From Thermoleophilia bacterium (lineage in GTDB: Bacteria > Actinomycetota > Thermoleophilia > Miltoncostaeales > Miltoncostaeaceae): a stretch of DNA of 45,135 nt. The stretch spans positions 1 to 45,135 of the forward strand of contig JADGPF010000004.1 of assembly GCA_017882585.1 (NCBI GenBank), in the 5' to 3' direction. A program made the translations under genes and the position numbers. The notes beneath the pieces were generated by a model, which was given only the letters and a program-made list of their open reading frames with translations, was not told the origin of the DNA and ran no database searches. Below are positions 17,008 to 26,012 of this stretch, piece by piece (within the stretch, counting starts at the first letter, position 1; each line of letters opens with the position of its first letter).

Positions 17008-17990
17008 GCCAGGCCCTCATCCTCCGGCCGCCCGGCCATCAGGTTGAGATTCTGGACGGCTTGCCCGGCCGCGCCCTTGACCAGGTTGTCGATCACGCCG
17101 AAGCCGACGAACAACCCCCGCCGGGGCTCGGTGGTGACGTAGACCTGCGCGTAGTTGTTGCGCTGGGTCGCCCGCATCCCGGGCGGTGCGTCGACGACCT
17201 CCACGAACGGGTGCGGCGCATAGAAGACCCGGTACTGCTCGCGCAGGTCGTCGGCGTGGGGCGTATCGCCCACGAACCGTCCGTAGCACGACGCCAGCAG
17301 CCCCCGGTCTGCGGCGACCAGGTGTGGGGTGAACAGCACCTCCTGGCCGAACTCCTGGACGATTTCGGGTGTGTGTCGGTGGGTCAAAACCTTGTACGGG
17401 ATGACGTTGTCGGTGACCGAGGAGAAGTGCACCGCCGAGGTTGGGGTCCGGCCAGCCCCCGAAACGCCGCTCTTGGCGTCGATGACGACGTGGATCACGT
17501 GATCGCGCACCGGCAGCAGCGCGAGCAGCGCCGCAGTCGGAAAGCAGCCCGGGTTGGCGACCAGGCGCGCGCTGCGAATGGCCTCGCGATGCAGCTCGGG
17601 CAGCCCGTAGACCGCCTCGGCCAAGAGGTCCTCACGGGCGTGCGTGAACCCATAGACCTCCGGGTAAAGGGTCGGATCATGCAGCCGATGATCGGCGGAG
17701 ACGTCGACGACCCGAACGCCCTTGTCGATCAACTCGGCCACGAGCTCCGACGCTTCGGCGTGCGGGTAGCACACCGCGGCAAAGTCGCCCGGCGAGATGG
17801 CGTCGAGGTCGGGTGCGCTGAGTTGGGCGGTGACCCGATATTCCGGGTAGAGGTCGACCAGGCGTCGCCCGGCGTCCGAACGCGCGGTGATCGTCCCGAG
17901 CACGAAATGCGGGTGGGCGTCAATGAGGGCAGCCAGCTGCGCCCCCGCAAAGCCCGCCCCGCCGAGGATGTGCACCATGTCATTGCTCAT
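17004..17990 (-). CDS. argC: N-acetyl-gamma-glutamyl-phosphate reductase
   Basis: NADPH-dependent reductase of the third arginine step. The 328-residue protein begins with a Rossmann motif (VHILGGAGFAGAQLA, residues 6-20), has catalytic Cys149 in VANPGCFPTA, and conserved SGVSGAGRTP and TPHLVAADRG segments. It overlaps pheT by 4 bp and argJ by 4 bp, so translation is coupled from pheT into the arginine genes. The size is normal for the long ArgC class. Confidence 0.96.
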   Translation of the reverse strand: MSNDMVHILGGAGFAGAQLAALIDAHPHFVLGTITARSDAGRRLVDLYPEYRVTAQLSAPDLDAISPGDFAAVCYPHAEASELVAELIDKGVRVVDVSADHRLHDPTLYPEVYGFTHAREDLLAEAVYGLPELHREAIRSARLVANPGCFPTAALLALLPVRDHVIHVVIDAKSGVSGAGRTPTSAVHFSSVTDNVIPYKVLTHRHTPEIVQEFGQEVLFTPHLVAADRGLLASCYGRFVGDTPHADDLREQYRVFYAPHPFVEVVDAPPGMRATQRNNYAQVYVTTEPRRGLFVGFGVIDNLVKGAAGQAVQNLNLMAGRPEDEGLA

Positions 17991-20410
17991 CCGCGCAGTT
18001 CCGCGCCGTGTTGGTCGGCGAGGGCATCCCGCACCGCGACGACCACGTCGTTGATCTCCTGATCGGTGAGCGTCCGGGTGGGATCGGCGATGAGGAGCCG
18101 GACCGCCAGGCTGACCCGACGCGCGCCGATCTGCTCGCCGGCATAGCGGTCGAACACCCGCGCATCCCGGACCAACGTGCCCCCGGCGCGCCGTGCCGTG
18201 GCCACGAGCGTTGCCGCGCTCACATCGTCGCCGACCACCAGCGCCAGGTCACGCGTCGAGGCCGGGACGCTCAGCAAATCCTCGAATTGCGGCACACCGG
18301 TCGGCGCCGCCGCCCCGAGCGCGTCGAGGTCGACCACGATCGCGGCGCTCGGACCCGACACATCGAAGTTGCGCATCACCCGCGGGTGCACCTCCCCGGC
18401 CCAACCGACGATCCGGTCGCCGGCGACCAGGCGCGCCTGACGGACCGGGTGGAAATAGGGGGCCTGGTTGGACTCGATCTCCGGACGCACGCCCGCGATG
18501 CCGCACAGCGCCTCGGCCAACCCGACCGCAGCATGGATGTCGACATTCGACACGGGGGCCCGCCAATGCTCCTGGCCCGGCGCGCCGAAGGTCAGCGCCG
18601 CCAGGAATTCGCGTTCCTCGGCGCGTCCGTCCGGGGCCGGCGCGTAGGTCCGACCGACCTCGAACAGGGCCCCGTGCGTGCGTTGCCGGTGCTGGTTGTG
18701 CGATGCGGCACGCAGCAACCCCGGCAGCATCGAGCGCCGCATGACCGCCATCTCCTCGGAGATCGGGTTGGCCAACCGCACCAAGCGGCGTCGCGGATCA
18801 TCGCCAGCAAGTTGCAGCCGATCGACGTCGGACGCCGGAACGAACCGATAGCTGACGATCTCCGAGTACCCCTGATCGGCGACGTAGCGCCGCAGCTGCT
18901 CGGTCCGCCGTTGGGCGACCGTCCGCGTGCCGTGGCCGACCATCCGAGGCAAGTGGGCCGGGATCCGGCCATATCCGTGGATCCGTGCCACTTCCTCGAT
19001 CAGATCGATCTCGCGGCTGACGTCCCGGCGTCGGGTGTACGGCACGATGACCTGGTGGGCATCGGGACCTTCGGACACCTCGCAGCCGAGTCGTCGCAGG
19101 ATCGCGGCCGATTCGTCGGGCGCGATGTCGAGCCCGAGTACCGCATTGAGCCGTGCGTGGCGCATCGCGACGGGCACGACCGCCGGCAGCGGCGCCGCGG
19201 CGTCCAGCGTCCCGGGCACGAGCCTCCCACCGCAAAGCTCGACCACCAAGCGGCAGGCGATCGCCATCGCCACGGGCGGAAGCTCGGCGGGCAGACCCTT
19301 CTCGAAACGCGCGCTCGACTCGCTGCGCAGCCCAAGCCGCAGCGCGGCGTGCAGGACGGCCGGACCGTCGAAGGTCGCCGCCTCCAGCAGAACCCGGGTG
19401 GTGGCGCCGGAGACCTCAACGTCCTCGGCGCCCATGATCCCTGCGATCACGGCCGGACGCACGGCATCGCAGATCGCCAGGACCTCGGCGTCCATCACAC
19501 GCTGCTGTCCGTCCAGGGTCGTCACCGGCTCACCGTCGTGGGCCCGCCGCACGACGACCGCCGGCCCGGCCATGTGGTCGAGGTCGAACGCGTGCAACGG
19601 CTGTCCGGTGAGCAGCATCACGTAGTTGGTGATGTCCACGACATTGCTGATCGCGCGCATGCCGGCCGCCTCGAGCCGCGCGCGCAGCCAGACCGGCGAC
19701 GGCCCGACGCGCACGTCGGTGATCACCCGGGCCATGTATCGCGGGCATAGGTCCGGCGCCTCGACGCGCAGGCTGACGTAGTCCTGGACCGTGCCGTCGC
19801 CGATCGGCGCCGCCTCCGACGCATCGAGCGCCGCGAGCGGCGCACCGGTGATCGCGTGGACCTCACGCGCGATGCCGTAGACGCCCATCAGATCGGGTCG
19901 ATTCGAGGTCAGCTCGAGCTCGAACACGGTATCGGCGATCGGCAGGACCTCGGCGACCGGCGTCCCGGCCGGGATGTCGTCGGGGAGGATCATGATCCCC
20001 TCGGACTCGGCCGCGAGTTCGAGCTCCGATTCGGACAGGATCATCCCGCGGCTGGTGACCCCGCGCAGGGCGACTTCGCCCAGCGGCGCGCGCTCGGGCA
20101 ACACGGCTCCGGGCAGGGCGACAGCGACCATCTGGCCGGTCCCGACGTTCGGCGCACCACAGACGATCTGGCGCAGTTCCAGCTCGCCGAGGTCGACCTG
20201 GCAGACCCGCAGACGATCCGCGTCCGGATGTTGCTCGGCCGAGATGACACGGCCGACGCGGAACCACTCCAGATTGCCGCCCGCCGCCGGCATGCGCAGG
20301 TGCGTCACCCCCTCGACCGCGGGCCCGGCGTCGGTGATGTGCTGCGCGAGCGCGACGTCGTCAAGCGCGGGGCGCACGTATTCGTGAAGCCAGGAAAGAG
20401 GAAGTTTCAT
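17987..20410 (-). CDS. pheT: Phenylalanine-tRNA ligase beta subunit
   Basis: The 807-residue beta chain of the alpha2-beta2 synthetase. MKLPLSWLHEYV at the start is typical. A tRNA-binding OB domain follows at about 40-150 (VCQVDLGELELRQIVCGAPNV). The B3/B4 editing domain lies near 200-400, with ARFEKGLP near residue 365. The B5 and catalytic-like domains follow, and an anticodon-binding FDX-ACB domain closes the protein (SVPASTRDLALVV, residues 715-800). It follows pheS by 27 nt and runs directly into argC. Confidence 0.97.
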   Translation of the reverse strand: MKLPLSWLHEYVRPALDDVALAQHITDAGPAVEGVTHLRMPAAGGNLEWFRVGRVISAEQHPDADRLRVCQVDLGELELRQIVCGAPNVGTGQMVAVALPGAVLPERAPLGEVALRGVTSRGMILSESELELAAESEGIMILPDDIPAGTPVAEVLPIADTVFELELTSNRPDLMGVYGIAREVHAITGAPLAALDASEAAPIGDGTVQDYVSLRVEAPDLCPRYMARVITDVRVGPSPVWLRARLEAAGMRAISNVVDITNYVMLLTGQPLHAFDLDHMAGPAVVVRRAHDGEPVTTLDGQQRVMDAEVLAICDAVRPAVIAGIMGAEDVEVSGATTRVLLEAATFDGPAVLHAALRLGLRSESSARFEKGLPAELPPVAMAIACRLVVELCGGRLVPGTLDAAAPLPAVVPVAMRHARLNAVLGLDIAPDESAAILRRLGCEVSEGPDAHQVIVPYTRRRDVSREIDLIEEVARIHGYGRIPAHLPRMVGHGTRTVAQRRTEQLRRYVADQGYSEIVSYRFVPASDVDRLQLAGDDPRRRLVRLANPISEEMAVMRRSMLPGLLRAASHNQHRQRTHGALFEVGRTYAPAPDGRAEEREFLAALTFGAPGQEHWRAPVSNVDIHAAVGLAEALCGIAGVRPEIESNQAPYFHPVRQARLVAGDRIVGWAGEVHPRVMRNFDVSGPSAAIVVDLDALGAAAPTGVPQFEDLLSVPASTRDLALVVGDDVSAATLVATARRAGGTLVRDARVFDRYAGEQIGARRVSLAVRLLIADPTRTLTDQEINDVVVAVRDALADQHGAELRG

Positions 20411-20437
20411 CGGCAGTCGAGTCCCGGAACGGTCAGA

Positions 20438-21448
20438 TCAGGAGAACTGCTCGAGAACGCGCAGATCGCCGTCAAACAGCAGGCGCAGGTCCGGCACCCC
20501 GTGGCGCACCATGGCGATGCGGTCCAGGCCCATCCCGAACGCGAAGCCCGTCCAGCGCTCGCTGTCGTACCCTGCGAACGAGAACACGTTGGGGTCGACC
20601 ATGCCCGCGCCCAGCAACTCCATCCATGAGCTGCGCCCAGCGCGGTCGGTCCAGCGCACCAGCAGCTGGATCGACGGCTCGGTAAACGGAAAGAAGTCCG
20701 GGATGATCCGGTACTCGGTCGACCCGAGCAGCTGACCGGCCACGTGCTTGAGCGTGCCGATCAAGTGCGCCAGCGACAGCCCCTCATCGACGGCGAGACC
20801 TTCGAGCTGATGAAACATCGGGCTGTGGGTCGCGTCGACGTCGTCGCGCCGGTAGACGGCCCCGGGGCTGATCACATACAGCGGCGGCGTGCGAGCTTCC
20901 ATGACCCGGACCTGCACCGATGATGTCTGGGTGCGAAGGATCGTCCCGGCCGACCCGTCGACGTAGAACGTGTCCGATGATGAGCGGGCGGGGTGGCCCT
21001 CGGGCGTGTTGAGGGCAGTGAAGTTGTAGTGCTCGGTCTCGACCTCGGGGCCGTCGGCGATCTCGTAGCCGAGGGCCAGAAAGATCTCCTCGATCTCGAG
21101 CCGCACCTGGGTGAGCAGGTGCAGCGCGCCGCGCGGGTACGGGTCGCCAGGCAGCGTGACATCGGTCCGGTCGTCGGCGAGTTGCTCGCTGAGTTCGGCG
21201 GCTTCGAGCTCCGCTTTGCGTTCGGCAAGCGCATCGTCGATCTCACGGCGGGCAGCGTTGGCGTGTTTGCCAAACGTACCCCGTTCCTCGGGTGGGAGAC
21301 TGACGATCGACGCGAGGGCCTTGGCGAGCTCGCTCTTACGCCCAGTGAACTCGACCCGCACGGCTTCGAGTGCCGAAACAGTTCCCGCCGCGGCAGTCCC
21401 TGCGAGAGCCCTGGTCTTGATTTCAGAGATGTCGTAAGGAGACGCCAC
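20438..21448 (-). CDS. pheS: Phenylalanine-tRNA ligase alpha subunit
   Basis: The 336-residue catalytic alpha chain. An N-terminal coiled coil (residues 1-90) is followed by the class II core: motif 2 is around YRRDDVDATHSPMFHQLEG, the Phe pocket region includes LLGAGMVDPNVF, and motif 3 is FAFGMGLDRIAMVRHGVPDLR near the end. The start is a GTG at 21448, giving VASPYDI; no Shine-Dalgarno sequence is present, but TAGCCT ends 8 nt upstream. It begins 6 nt after trmH. Confidence 0.97.
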   Translation of the reverse strand: MASPYDISEIKTRALAGTAAAGTVSALEAVRVEFTGRKSELAKALASIVSLPPEERGTFGKHANAARREIDDALAERKAELEAAELSEQLADDRTDVTLPGDPYPRGALHLLTQVRLEIEEIFLALGYEIADGPEVETEHYNFTALNTPEGHPARSSSDTFYVDGSAGTILRTQTSSVQVRVMEARTPPLYVISPGAVYRRDDVDATHSPMFHQLEGLAVDEGLSLAHLIGTLKHVAGQLLGSTEYRIIPDFFPFTEPSIQLLVRWTDRAGRSSWMELLGAGMVDPNVFSFAGYDSERWTGFAFGMGLDRIAMVRHGVPDLRLLFDGDLRVLEQFS

Positions 21449-21454
21449 GGCGTC

Positions 21455-22330
21455 TCAGGCTACAGGACCCACGGATCCGATTTCCCCTGCGCTGCGCTGG
21501 CGCATGGCCTCCGCCAGGAGGATGGCACCGGCGGCGGCCACGTTGAGCGACTCGGCGCCGTGCGTCTGCGGAATCGTCACGCGCTCGACTGCGAGCGCCG
21601 GCCCGAGCTGGGACAGGCCGGGGTCGAGCCCCTCGCGCTCGCCGCCGAGCGCGATCACGATCGGCCCCCGCAGGTCGGTCTCCCACGGCGGCCGCCCGTC
21701 ATCGAGGACCGCGGCCACGACCCGGAACCCGTCGCGCGAGGCCAGATCCTCCCCGCGGACGCCCTCCAGCAGCGGGATCGCGAACGTCGCGCCCATCGCG
21801 GCGCGGGTGGCCCGGGGGTGAAACGGATCGGCCGATCCCGGTCCGAGCGCGACCCAGTCGGCACCGAGCGCGGCGGCGCTGCGGACCAGCGTGCCGACGT
21901 TTCCGGGATCGGCCACCCCAGCCAGCCACACGCCAAGCGAGGGGGGAAACACCACGTCCCGGAAGGCAAAGGGGCCGGGCTGCGGCAGGATGGCAACCAC
22001 CCGCGGCGGCGCGGCCAGCTGTGACGCGCTCGCCAGCAATTGATGCGGTACGGCGTAGGCCTCGCTGACGTCACCCAGGCGCGCGAGCAGGTCGGTCAGC
22101 TCGCCGGTGCGCTCGGCATCGACGAAGAGCACCGAGGGGCGCACGCCACGTTCGAGCCCCGCGACCACCAGATCCTCGCCCTCGGCCACCATCAGCCGCT
22201 GCTCGCGGCGCGCACGCTTGTTTGCGAGCGTGCGCAGCAGTTTGAGCTGTGGGTTGCGCGCCGAAGTCAGCGGCCGCAGGTGCGGCCCACGTCGTGGTCC
22301 GCGGTTAGACGGAGGCGGCTTGGCGGGCAT
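21455..22330 (-). CDS. TrmH/SpoU-family RNA 2'-O-methyltransferase
   Basis: A 291-residue SPOUT-fold methyltransferase using S-adenosylmethionine on rRNA or tRNA ribose. The N-terminal part ([24 protein letters not shown]) is the substrate-binding L30-like domain. The three SPOUT motifs are clear: [16 protein letters not shown] near residue 137, [12 protein letters not shown] near residue 232, and [20 protein letters not shown] near residue 257. These form the knotted cofactor site. In actinobacteria a tsnR-like gene sits in the same place between rplT and pheS. It overlaps the end of rplT by 26 bp. Confidence 0.92.
   Translation of the reverse strand: MPAKPPPSNRGPRRGPHLRPLTSARNPQLKLLRTLANKRARREQRLMVAEGEDLVVAGLERGVRPSVLFVDAERTGELTDLLARLGDVSEAYAVPHQLLASASQLAAPPRVVAILPQPGPFAFRDVVFPPSLGVWLAGVADPGNVGTLVRSAAALGADWVALGPGSADPFHPRATRAAMGATFAIPLLEGVRGEDLASRDGFRVVAAVLDDGRPPWETDLRGPIVIALGGEREGLDPGLSQLGPALAVERVTIPQTHGAESLNVAAAGAILLAEAMRQRSAGEIGSVGPVA
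21457..21462 (-). promoter_or_regulatory. Putative leaderless -10 element of pheS inside the trmH stop
   Basis: TAGCCT on the minus strand ends 8 nt before the pheS GTG and overlaps the last codons of trmH (its final CT and the following TGA share bases). It would allow pheST-arg transcription independent of infC. Confidence 0.4.
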
Positions 22331-22673
22331 CGCGCGCCCGCACGCAGAGTCCGGCGAAGGCCTCGGGCTCGTGTACCGCCAGATCGGCCAGCACCTTGCG
22401 GTTCAGCTCGATCCCGGCAAGCGAGAGGCCGTGCATGAACTCGTTGTAGGCAAGACCGTTTTGCCGGGCGGCGGCGTTGATGCGGGCGATCCAGAGCCGA
22501 CGGAAGTCGCGCTTGCGCACCCGGCGGTCGCGGTACTGATAGCGAAGTGAGCGCTGGACCTGCTCCTTCGCACGACGGTAGCTTGACTTCTTGGTGCCCC
22601 AGTACCCACGGGCCTGGCCGAGGATCTTGCGCCGCTTCTTGCGGGCGGCGACCGAACGCTTTACGCGAGCCAT
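22305..22673 (-). CDS. rplT: 50S ribosomal protein L20
   Basis: A 122-residue early-assembly protein of the large subunit that binds 23S rRNA. The strongly basic N-terminal half ([19 protein letters not shown], then [20 protein letters not shown]) and the globular part ([19 protein letters not shown]) are diagnostic. It lies 2 nt after rpmI. In other bacteria L20 represses its own operon by binding leader RNA; no such structure was verified here. Confidence 0.98.
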   Translation of the reverse strand: MARVKRSVAARKKRRKILGQARGYWGTKKSSYRRAKEQVQRSLRYQYRDRRVRKRDFRRLWIARINAAARQNGLAYNEFMHGLSLAGIELNRKVLADLAVHEPEAFAGLCVRARDARQAASV

Positions 22674-22675
22674 CT

Positions 22676-22873
22676 CTAGCGCTTCCCCAACAGTCTGAGT
22701 GCGGTCGCGGCGTGCTCACTGGTGAGCTCGTGGGCACGGGCCTGGCGACGCTTGTTCTTGCCGGACATGTTCTCGAGGTTGTGGCGCAGCCCGGCCGCGC
22801 CGAACATCACCTTGCCCTTGGGCGTCACGCGAAAGCGCTTGCTGGCGGCTCGGTTGGTCTTCATCTTGGGCAT
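22676..22873 (-). CDS. rpmI: 50S ribosomal protein L35
   Basis: A 65-residue ribosomal protein. [20 protein letters not shown] is the standard start, fixing the ATG at 22873. The rest ([17 protein letters not shown]) matches the family. It sits one nucleotide after the infC stop and 2 nt before rplT, the canonical infC-rpmI-rplT operon. Confidence 0.97.
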   Translation of the reverse strand: MPKMKTNRAASKRFRVTPKGKVMFGAAGLRHNLENMSGKNKRRQARAHELTSEHAATALRLLGKR

Positions 22874-22874
22874 A

Positions 22875-23480
22875 TCAGGCAGTCTCAGACGTTGCGGAGT
22901 GTTCGTGGGTCGGCGCCGGCGCACCGGCCCCAGTGTCCCGCAGCGGGGACAGCATCATGACCATATTGCGCCCGTCCAGGTTCGGACGGCTTTCGATGAG
23001 GGCGAGGTCGCTCAGTTCATCGGCGAGCCGAAGAAGAATGGCTTCTCCACGCTCAGGATGCAAGAGTTCCCGGCCTCGAAACATGATCGTGATCTTGACT
23101 TTGTCCTTGTGACGCAGGAAACGCTCGACGTGCCCCTTCTTGGTGGCGTAGTCGTGCGGGTCGATCTTCGGCCGGAACTTGATCTCTTTGATCACGATCT
23201 GGCTCTGGTGCTTGCGAGCTTGCTTTGCCTTCTGCTCTTGCTCGTACCGCCACTTGCCGTAGTCCATGATCCGGACAACCGGCGGCCTGGCCTCGGCAGC
23301 GACCTCCACCAAGTCGAGGTTCGCGTCCGTGGCGATCTGCTGGGCGCGCGCGATCGGCACGATACCCACGTTCTCGCCGTGGTGATCGATCAAGCGAACC
23401 GACTCGACCCGAATCGCATCATTGATGCGCGTCGACGGGCCAGCCGGTGGGCGTGTATCTGGACCTCGTCTAGGAGGCAA
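22875..23480 (-). CDS. infC: Translation initiation factor IF-3, TTG start
   Basis: IF-3 binds the 30S subunit and checks initiator tRNA and start codon. The 201-residue protein has the N-domain (RINDAIRVESVRLIDHHGEN), the lysine-rich linker (YEQEQKAKQARKH) and the C-domain (IVIKEIKFRPKIDPHDY). A 20-residue tail is Ala/Pro/Thr-rich. There is no ATG or GTG in frame before RINDAI, and an in-frame TAG lies two codons above the TTG at 23480. So TTG, with an AGGT about 7 nt upstream, is the best start. Rare infC starts are known to let IF-3 control its own synthesis. Confidence 0.94.
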   Translation of the reverse strand: MPPRRGPDTRPPAGPSTRINDAIRVESVRLIDHHGENVGIVPIARAQQIATDANLDLVEVAAEARPPVVRIMDYGKWRYEQEQKAKQARKHQSQIVIKEIKFRPKIDPHDYATKKGHVERFLRHKDKVKITIMFRGRELLHPERGEAILLRLADELSDLALIESRPNLDGRNMVMMLSPLRDTGAGAPAPTHEHSATSETA

Positions 23481-23715
23481 GCACTACCTGGGATGCGCTC
23501 AGACTGCACCTCGATATCCGCAGGTAACCACGGTCTCAGAAGGGATATGTGCGGTGATGAAGATTGTCATACAAAGGTCGCCGCATACCTGCGGCGGTGG
23601 GGAAGGATAGCAGGCCCGGCGTCATCCGAAATGCGCGACCGGCGATTGCCGCGGGCGGGTGGTGCGAGGTGATGTGCCCGGGGCGGCGTGATGATCGCGC
23701 CGGGCGAAACGCAGC

Positions 23716-23744
23716 ACACGGGGGCGGGTGACCCGCCCCCGTGT
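23716..23744 (-). terminator. Strong GC hairpin terminator after the HU gene
   Basis: A perfect inverted repeat of 14-bp arms (ACACGGGGGCGGGT and its complement) separated by one base, 22 nt after the HU stop. Downstream there is only a weak T run (GCGTTTCG), as is common in high-GC genomes. The core resembles the hairpin after the YceI gene at 38823-38852. Confidence 0.7.
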
Positions 23745-23765
23745 GGCCGCGGGCCCGCATCCCGA

Positions 23766-24071
23766 TTACTTCTTCTTGAGCTTCTTGGCGTTCCCCGTGG
23801 CGACCTGCTCCTTGAGCACGGCGCCCGGCGTGAAGCGCGGCACCACGCGAGCGGGAATCGAGACCTTCTTGGTCGGGTCCTGGGGGTTCACACCCGTGCG
23901 CGCAGCACGCTGCGATACCGAGAACTTGCCGAAGCCGGCGAATGCAACATCCTCGCCCTTCTTCAGCGCCTCGAGGACTTCATCCAGCACTGCCTGGACA
24001 AAGCGCTGCGACTCAGCGTTGGTAGCCTCGGCGCGCTTCGCCACGAGCCCTACAAATTCCGTTTTATTCAT
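23766..24071 (-). CDS. hup: HU-family DNA-binding protein
   Basis: A 101-residue nucleoid protein that bends DNA non-specifically as a dimer. It starts MNKTEFVGLVAKRAEAT, has the dimer core GEDVAFAGFGKFSV, and a beta-arm region around RTGVNPQDPTKKVSIPA that carries the DNA-intercalating Pro. A lysine-rich tail (NAKKLKKK) extends about 10 residues beyond the shortest HU proteins. An AGGGAG Shine-Dalgarno sequence precedes the ATG. It is monocistronic, with its own terminator. Confidence 0.96.
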   Translation of the reverse strand: MNKTEFVGLVAKRAEATNAESQRFVQAVLDEVLEALKKGEDVAFAGFGKFSVSQRAARTGVNPQDPTKKVSIPARVVPRFTPGAVLKEQVATGNAKKLKKK

Positions 24072-24261
24072 TGTGACTCCCTGATCCGGTGCACAAGACG
24101 ACGCATCGGCGCGGAACCTAGCAGCACGCTCAGACGAAAGAGCGCTGAAATAGGGACATTTCGGTGAAAGGTGGCATGTTTGGCCACCGTGATCACCGCA
24201 TCTTGGGGTGATTCCGGACGCCGCGCGGCGCTCGGCTCGCCGTCCGACCGCATCGGGAATG

Positions 24262-24693
24262 TCAGGACAGGAACAGCACTCGGACGACCTCGTCGTCGGC
24301 GGTTTTGCCTGGAACTCGTCGGAATCCCACCAAGCACGGCAGGCTGTCGCGCATCTGCATGATGTCGTCGTGCTCGAGCTGGCCGCCGGCCAGCACGTAC
24401 CCGGCGAGCTCCTTCATCAGGCGAACGCCCGCCTCGACGAACATCGTGGGTAAATTGTCCAACTCGATCTCCGGGTGGGCCGCGTAGACGCGCAGCCCGA
24501 CCGTCTGCAGGCGGGTGCCCCGTCGATGGCCGTCCTGATCGAGCCACGGCCAACTCGACATCTCGTCGATGCCGGGGCGCGCCGCGCCGCTCCCGATCCC
24601 GGCCAGCTCCTGATAGCCCGGCGAGGTCGGTTCACTGGGCAGTTCGACCGCGACCTGAACCCGCGGGTCATCGATGCGCGTGCTCAACGGCAA
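24262..24693 (-). CDS. Hypothetical protein, possibly DUF4261-like C-terminus
   Basis: A 143-residue protein beginning at a TTG with a good AAGGGATGA Shine-Dalgarno sequence just before it. HPEIELDNLPTMFVEAG and GYVLAGGQLEHDDIMQM read like folded protein, and loosely recall the end of DUF4261 domains (my memory of the family, not checked). The N-terminal half contains PSEPTSPGYQELAGIG. No membrane helix, signal or metal motif is visible. It is divergent from the chromate-type transporter and about 190 bp upstream of HU on the same strand. The function is unknown. Confidence 0.6.
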   Translation of the reverse strand: MPLSTRIDDPRVQVAVELPSEPTSPGYQELAGIGSGAARPGIDEMSSWPWLDQDGHRRGTRLQTVGLRVYAAHPEIELDNLPTMFVEAGVRLMKELAGYVLAGGQLEHDDIMQMRDSLPCLVGFRRVPGKTADDEVVRVLFLS

Positions 24694-24853
24694 TCATCCC
24701 TTCGCGCGACGTCGGATTCGCCCCGGGAGCGTATCGGGCGGTCGACGCCAACGACCTGCCGCCCAGCTCGCGTCCGGCAGGCGATGTCACATCCCGCCCC
24801 GTGGTCCGCCACGGGCTATCGGCGCGAGCGGGGATCTGGCAACGTGTCACGCG

Positions 24854-26011
24854 ATGGGGACATCGCCTTCGCCGGTCCCGTTGGGCCGCATCGGTCGGGA
24901 GTGGGCGCGCCTTGGCATGACCGGATTCGGCGGTCCGCCGGCGCACATCCAACTGTTGCGCGTGCTGTGCGTCGACCGCAACGGATGGCTTGCAGCCACC
25001 GAGTTCGAGGATGCGGTCGCCGCGTGCAACCTCTTGCCGGGACCCGCCTCGACGCAGTTGGCGATCTACTGCGCGCGGCGGGCGGGCGGATGGCGCGGCG
25101 CGCTGGTCGGCGGGCTCGGGTTCATCGTCCCGGGCCTGGTGGTCATCCTGGTGTTGTCGGCCCTCCTGCTCGGCCCGCACCCGTCGCGCTGGGTGCTCGG
25201 TGCGGCGGCGGCGGCCGGCGCGGTGATCCCCGCCGTCGCGGTGCGGGCCGGGCTGGCGCTGATGCCCGCCAGCCTGCTGCGTGCGCGACGGGCGACCGGG
25301 CTGTCGTGGTGGGTCGCCGCGGTCGTCGTCGGCGCCGTCGCGGCAGCGATCTTCGGGGCGTGGGTGGCGGTGGCGTTGGTCGGCTGCGGTCTGATCGCGC
25401 TGGCCCACCACGAGCGCGCACGACGTTCCGGACGCCCACTCGGTGCCATCGCCGTTGCGGGTATCGGCACGGTGTCGGTCGGCAGCGGGCTCGCGCTTGC
25501 CTGGACGGCGTTCAAGGTCGGCGCATTGTCCTACGGCGGCGGGTTCGTGATCGTCCCCCTGATGCAGGCGGATGCGGTCAGCCACCATTGGCTGACGAAG
25601 ACCGAGTTCCTCGGCGCCGTCGCGCTCGGACAGATCACCCCAGGCCCCGTGGTCCAGACCATCGCCGTCGTCGGCTACGGCGCCGCCGGCGTGGTCGGAG
25701 GCATCGCCGCGAGCGCCATCGCGTTCGCCCCGTCGTTCGTATTCGTGCTGGCGGGCGGACGGCATTTTGACCGGGTGCGGACGAATGCGCGCGCCCAGGC
25801 GTTTTTGGCCGGCGCCGGACCGTCTGCGATTGGGGCCATCCTCGGCTCGGCAGTCCCGCTCGCCCTCGCTCTGGGCGCGTGGTGGCAGGTCGTCGTACTC
25901 GCAGTCGGGAGCCTCGCACTACTGCGCCAGTGGTCGGTCGTGCTCGTGCTGGTCGCGGCGGCCACGATCGGGCTGGCGCTGGTCGCCGTGGGCGCCCCGG
26001 TCCCCTATTGA
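24854..26011 (+). CDS. chrA: ChrA-type chromate transporter, duplicated CHR domains
   Basis: A 385-residue inner-membrane protein with two homologous halves. The first begins WARLGMTGFGGPPAHI and has CNLLPGPASTQLAIY. The second begins FKVGALSYGGGFVIVPLMQ and has ALGQITPGPVVQTIAVVGY. FGG/GPAS and YGGG/GPVV are the paired signature motifs of the chromate ion transporter family, whose members export chromate with sulfate-like anions or have other anion roles. About 10-12 hydrophobic segments are visible. The ATG at 24854 places the first motif about 20 residues in, as usual; the frame extends upstream without family features. Substrate by family only. Confidence 0.9.
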   Translation: MGTSPSPVPLGRIGREWARLGMTGFGGPPAHIQLLRVLCVDRNGWLAATEFEDAVAACNLLPGPASTQLAIYCARRAGGWRGALVGGLGFIVPGLVVILVLSALLLGPHPSRWVLGAAAAAGAVIPAVAVRAGLALMPASLLRARRATGLSWWVAAVVVGAVAAAIFGAWVAVALVGCGLIALAHHERARRSGRPLGAIAVAGIGTVSVGSGLALAWTAFKVGALSYGGGFVIVPLMQADAVSHHWLTKTEFLGAVALGQITPGPVVQTIAVVGYGAAGVVGGIAASAIAFAPSFVFVLAGGRHFDRVRTNARAQAFLAGAGPSAIGAILGSAVPLALALGAWWQVVVLAVGSLALLRQWSVVLVLVAAATIGLALVAVGAPVPY

Positions 26012-26012
26012 C

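Noticed and set aside
23481-23715. Classical L20-type leader structure or clear infC promoter
   Set aside because: An ATGACA/TATCCC-like pair is too weak, and I could not fold a convincing leader by eye.
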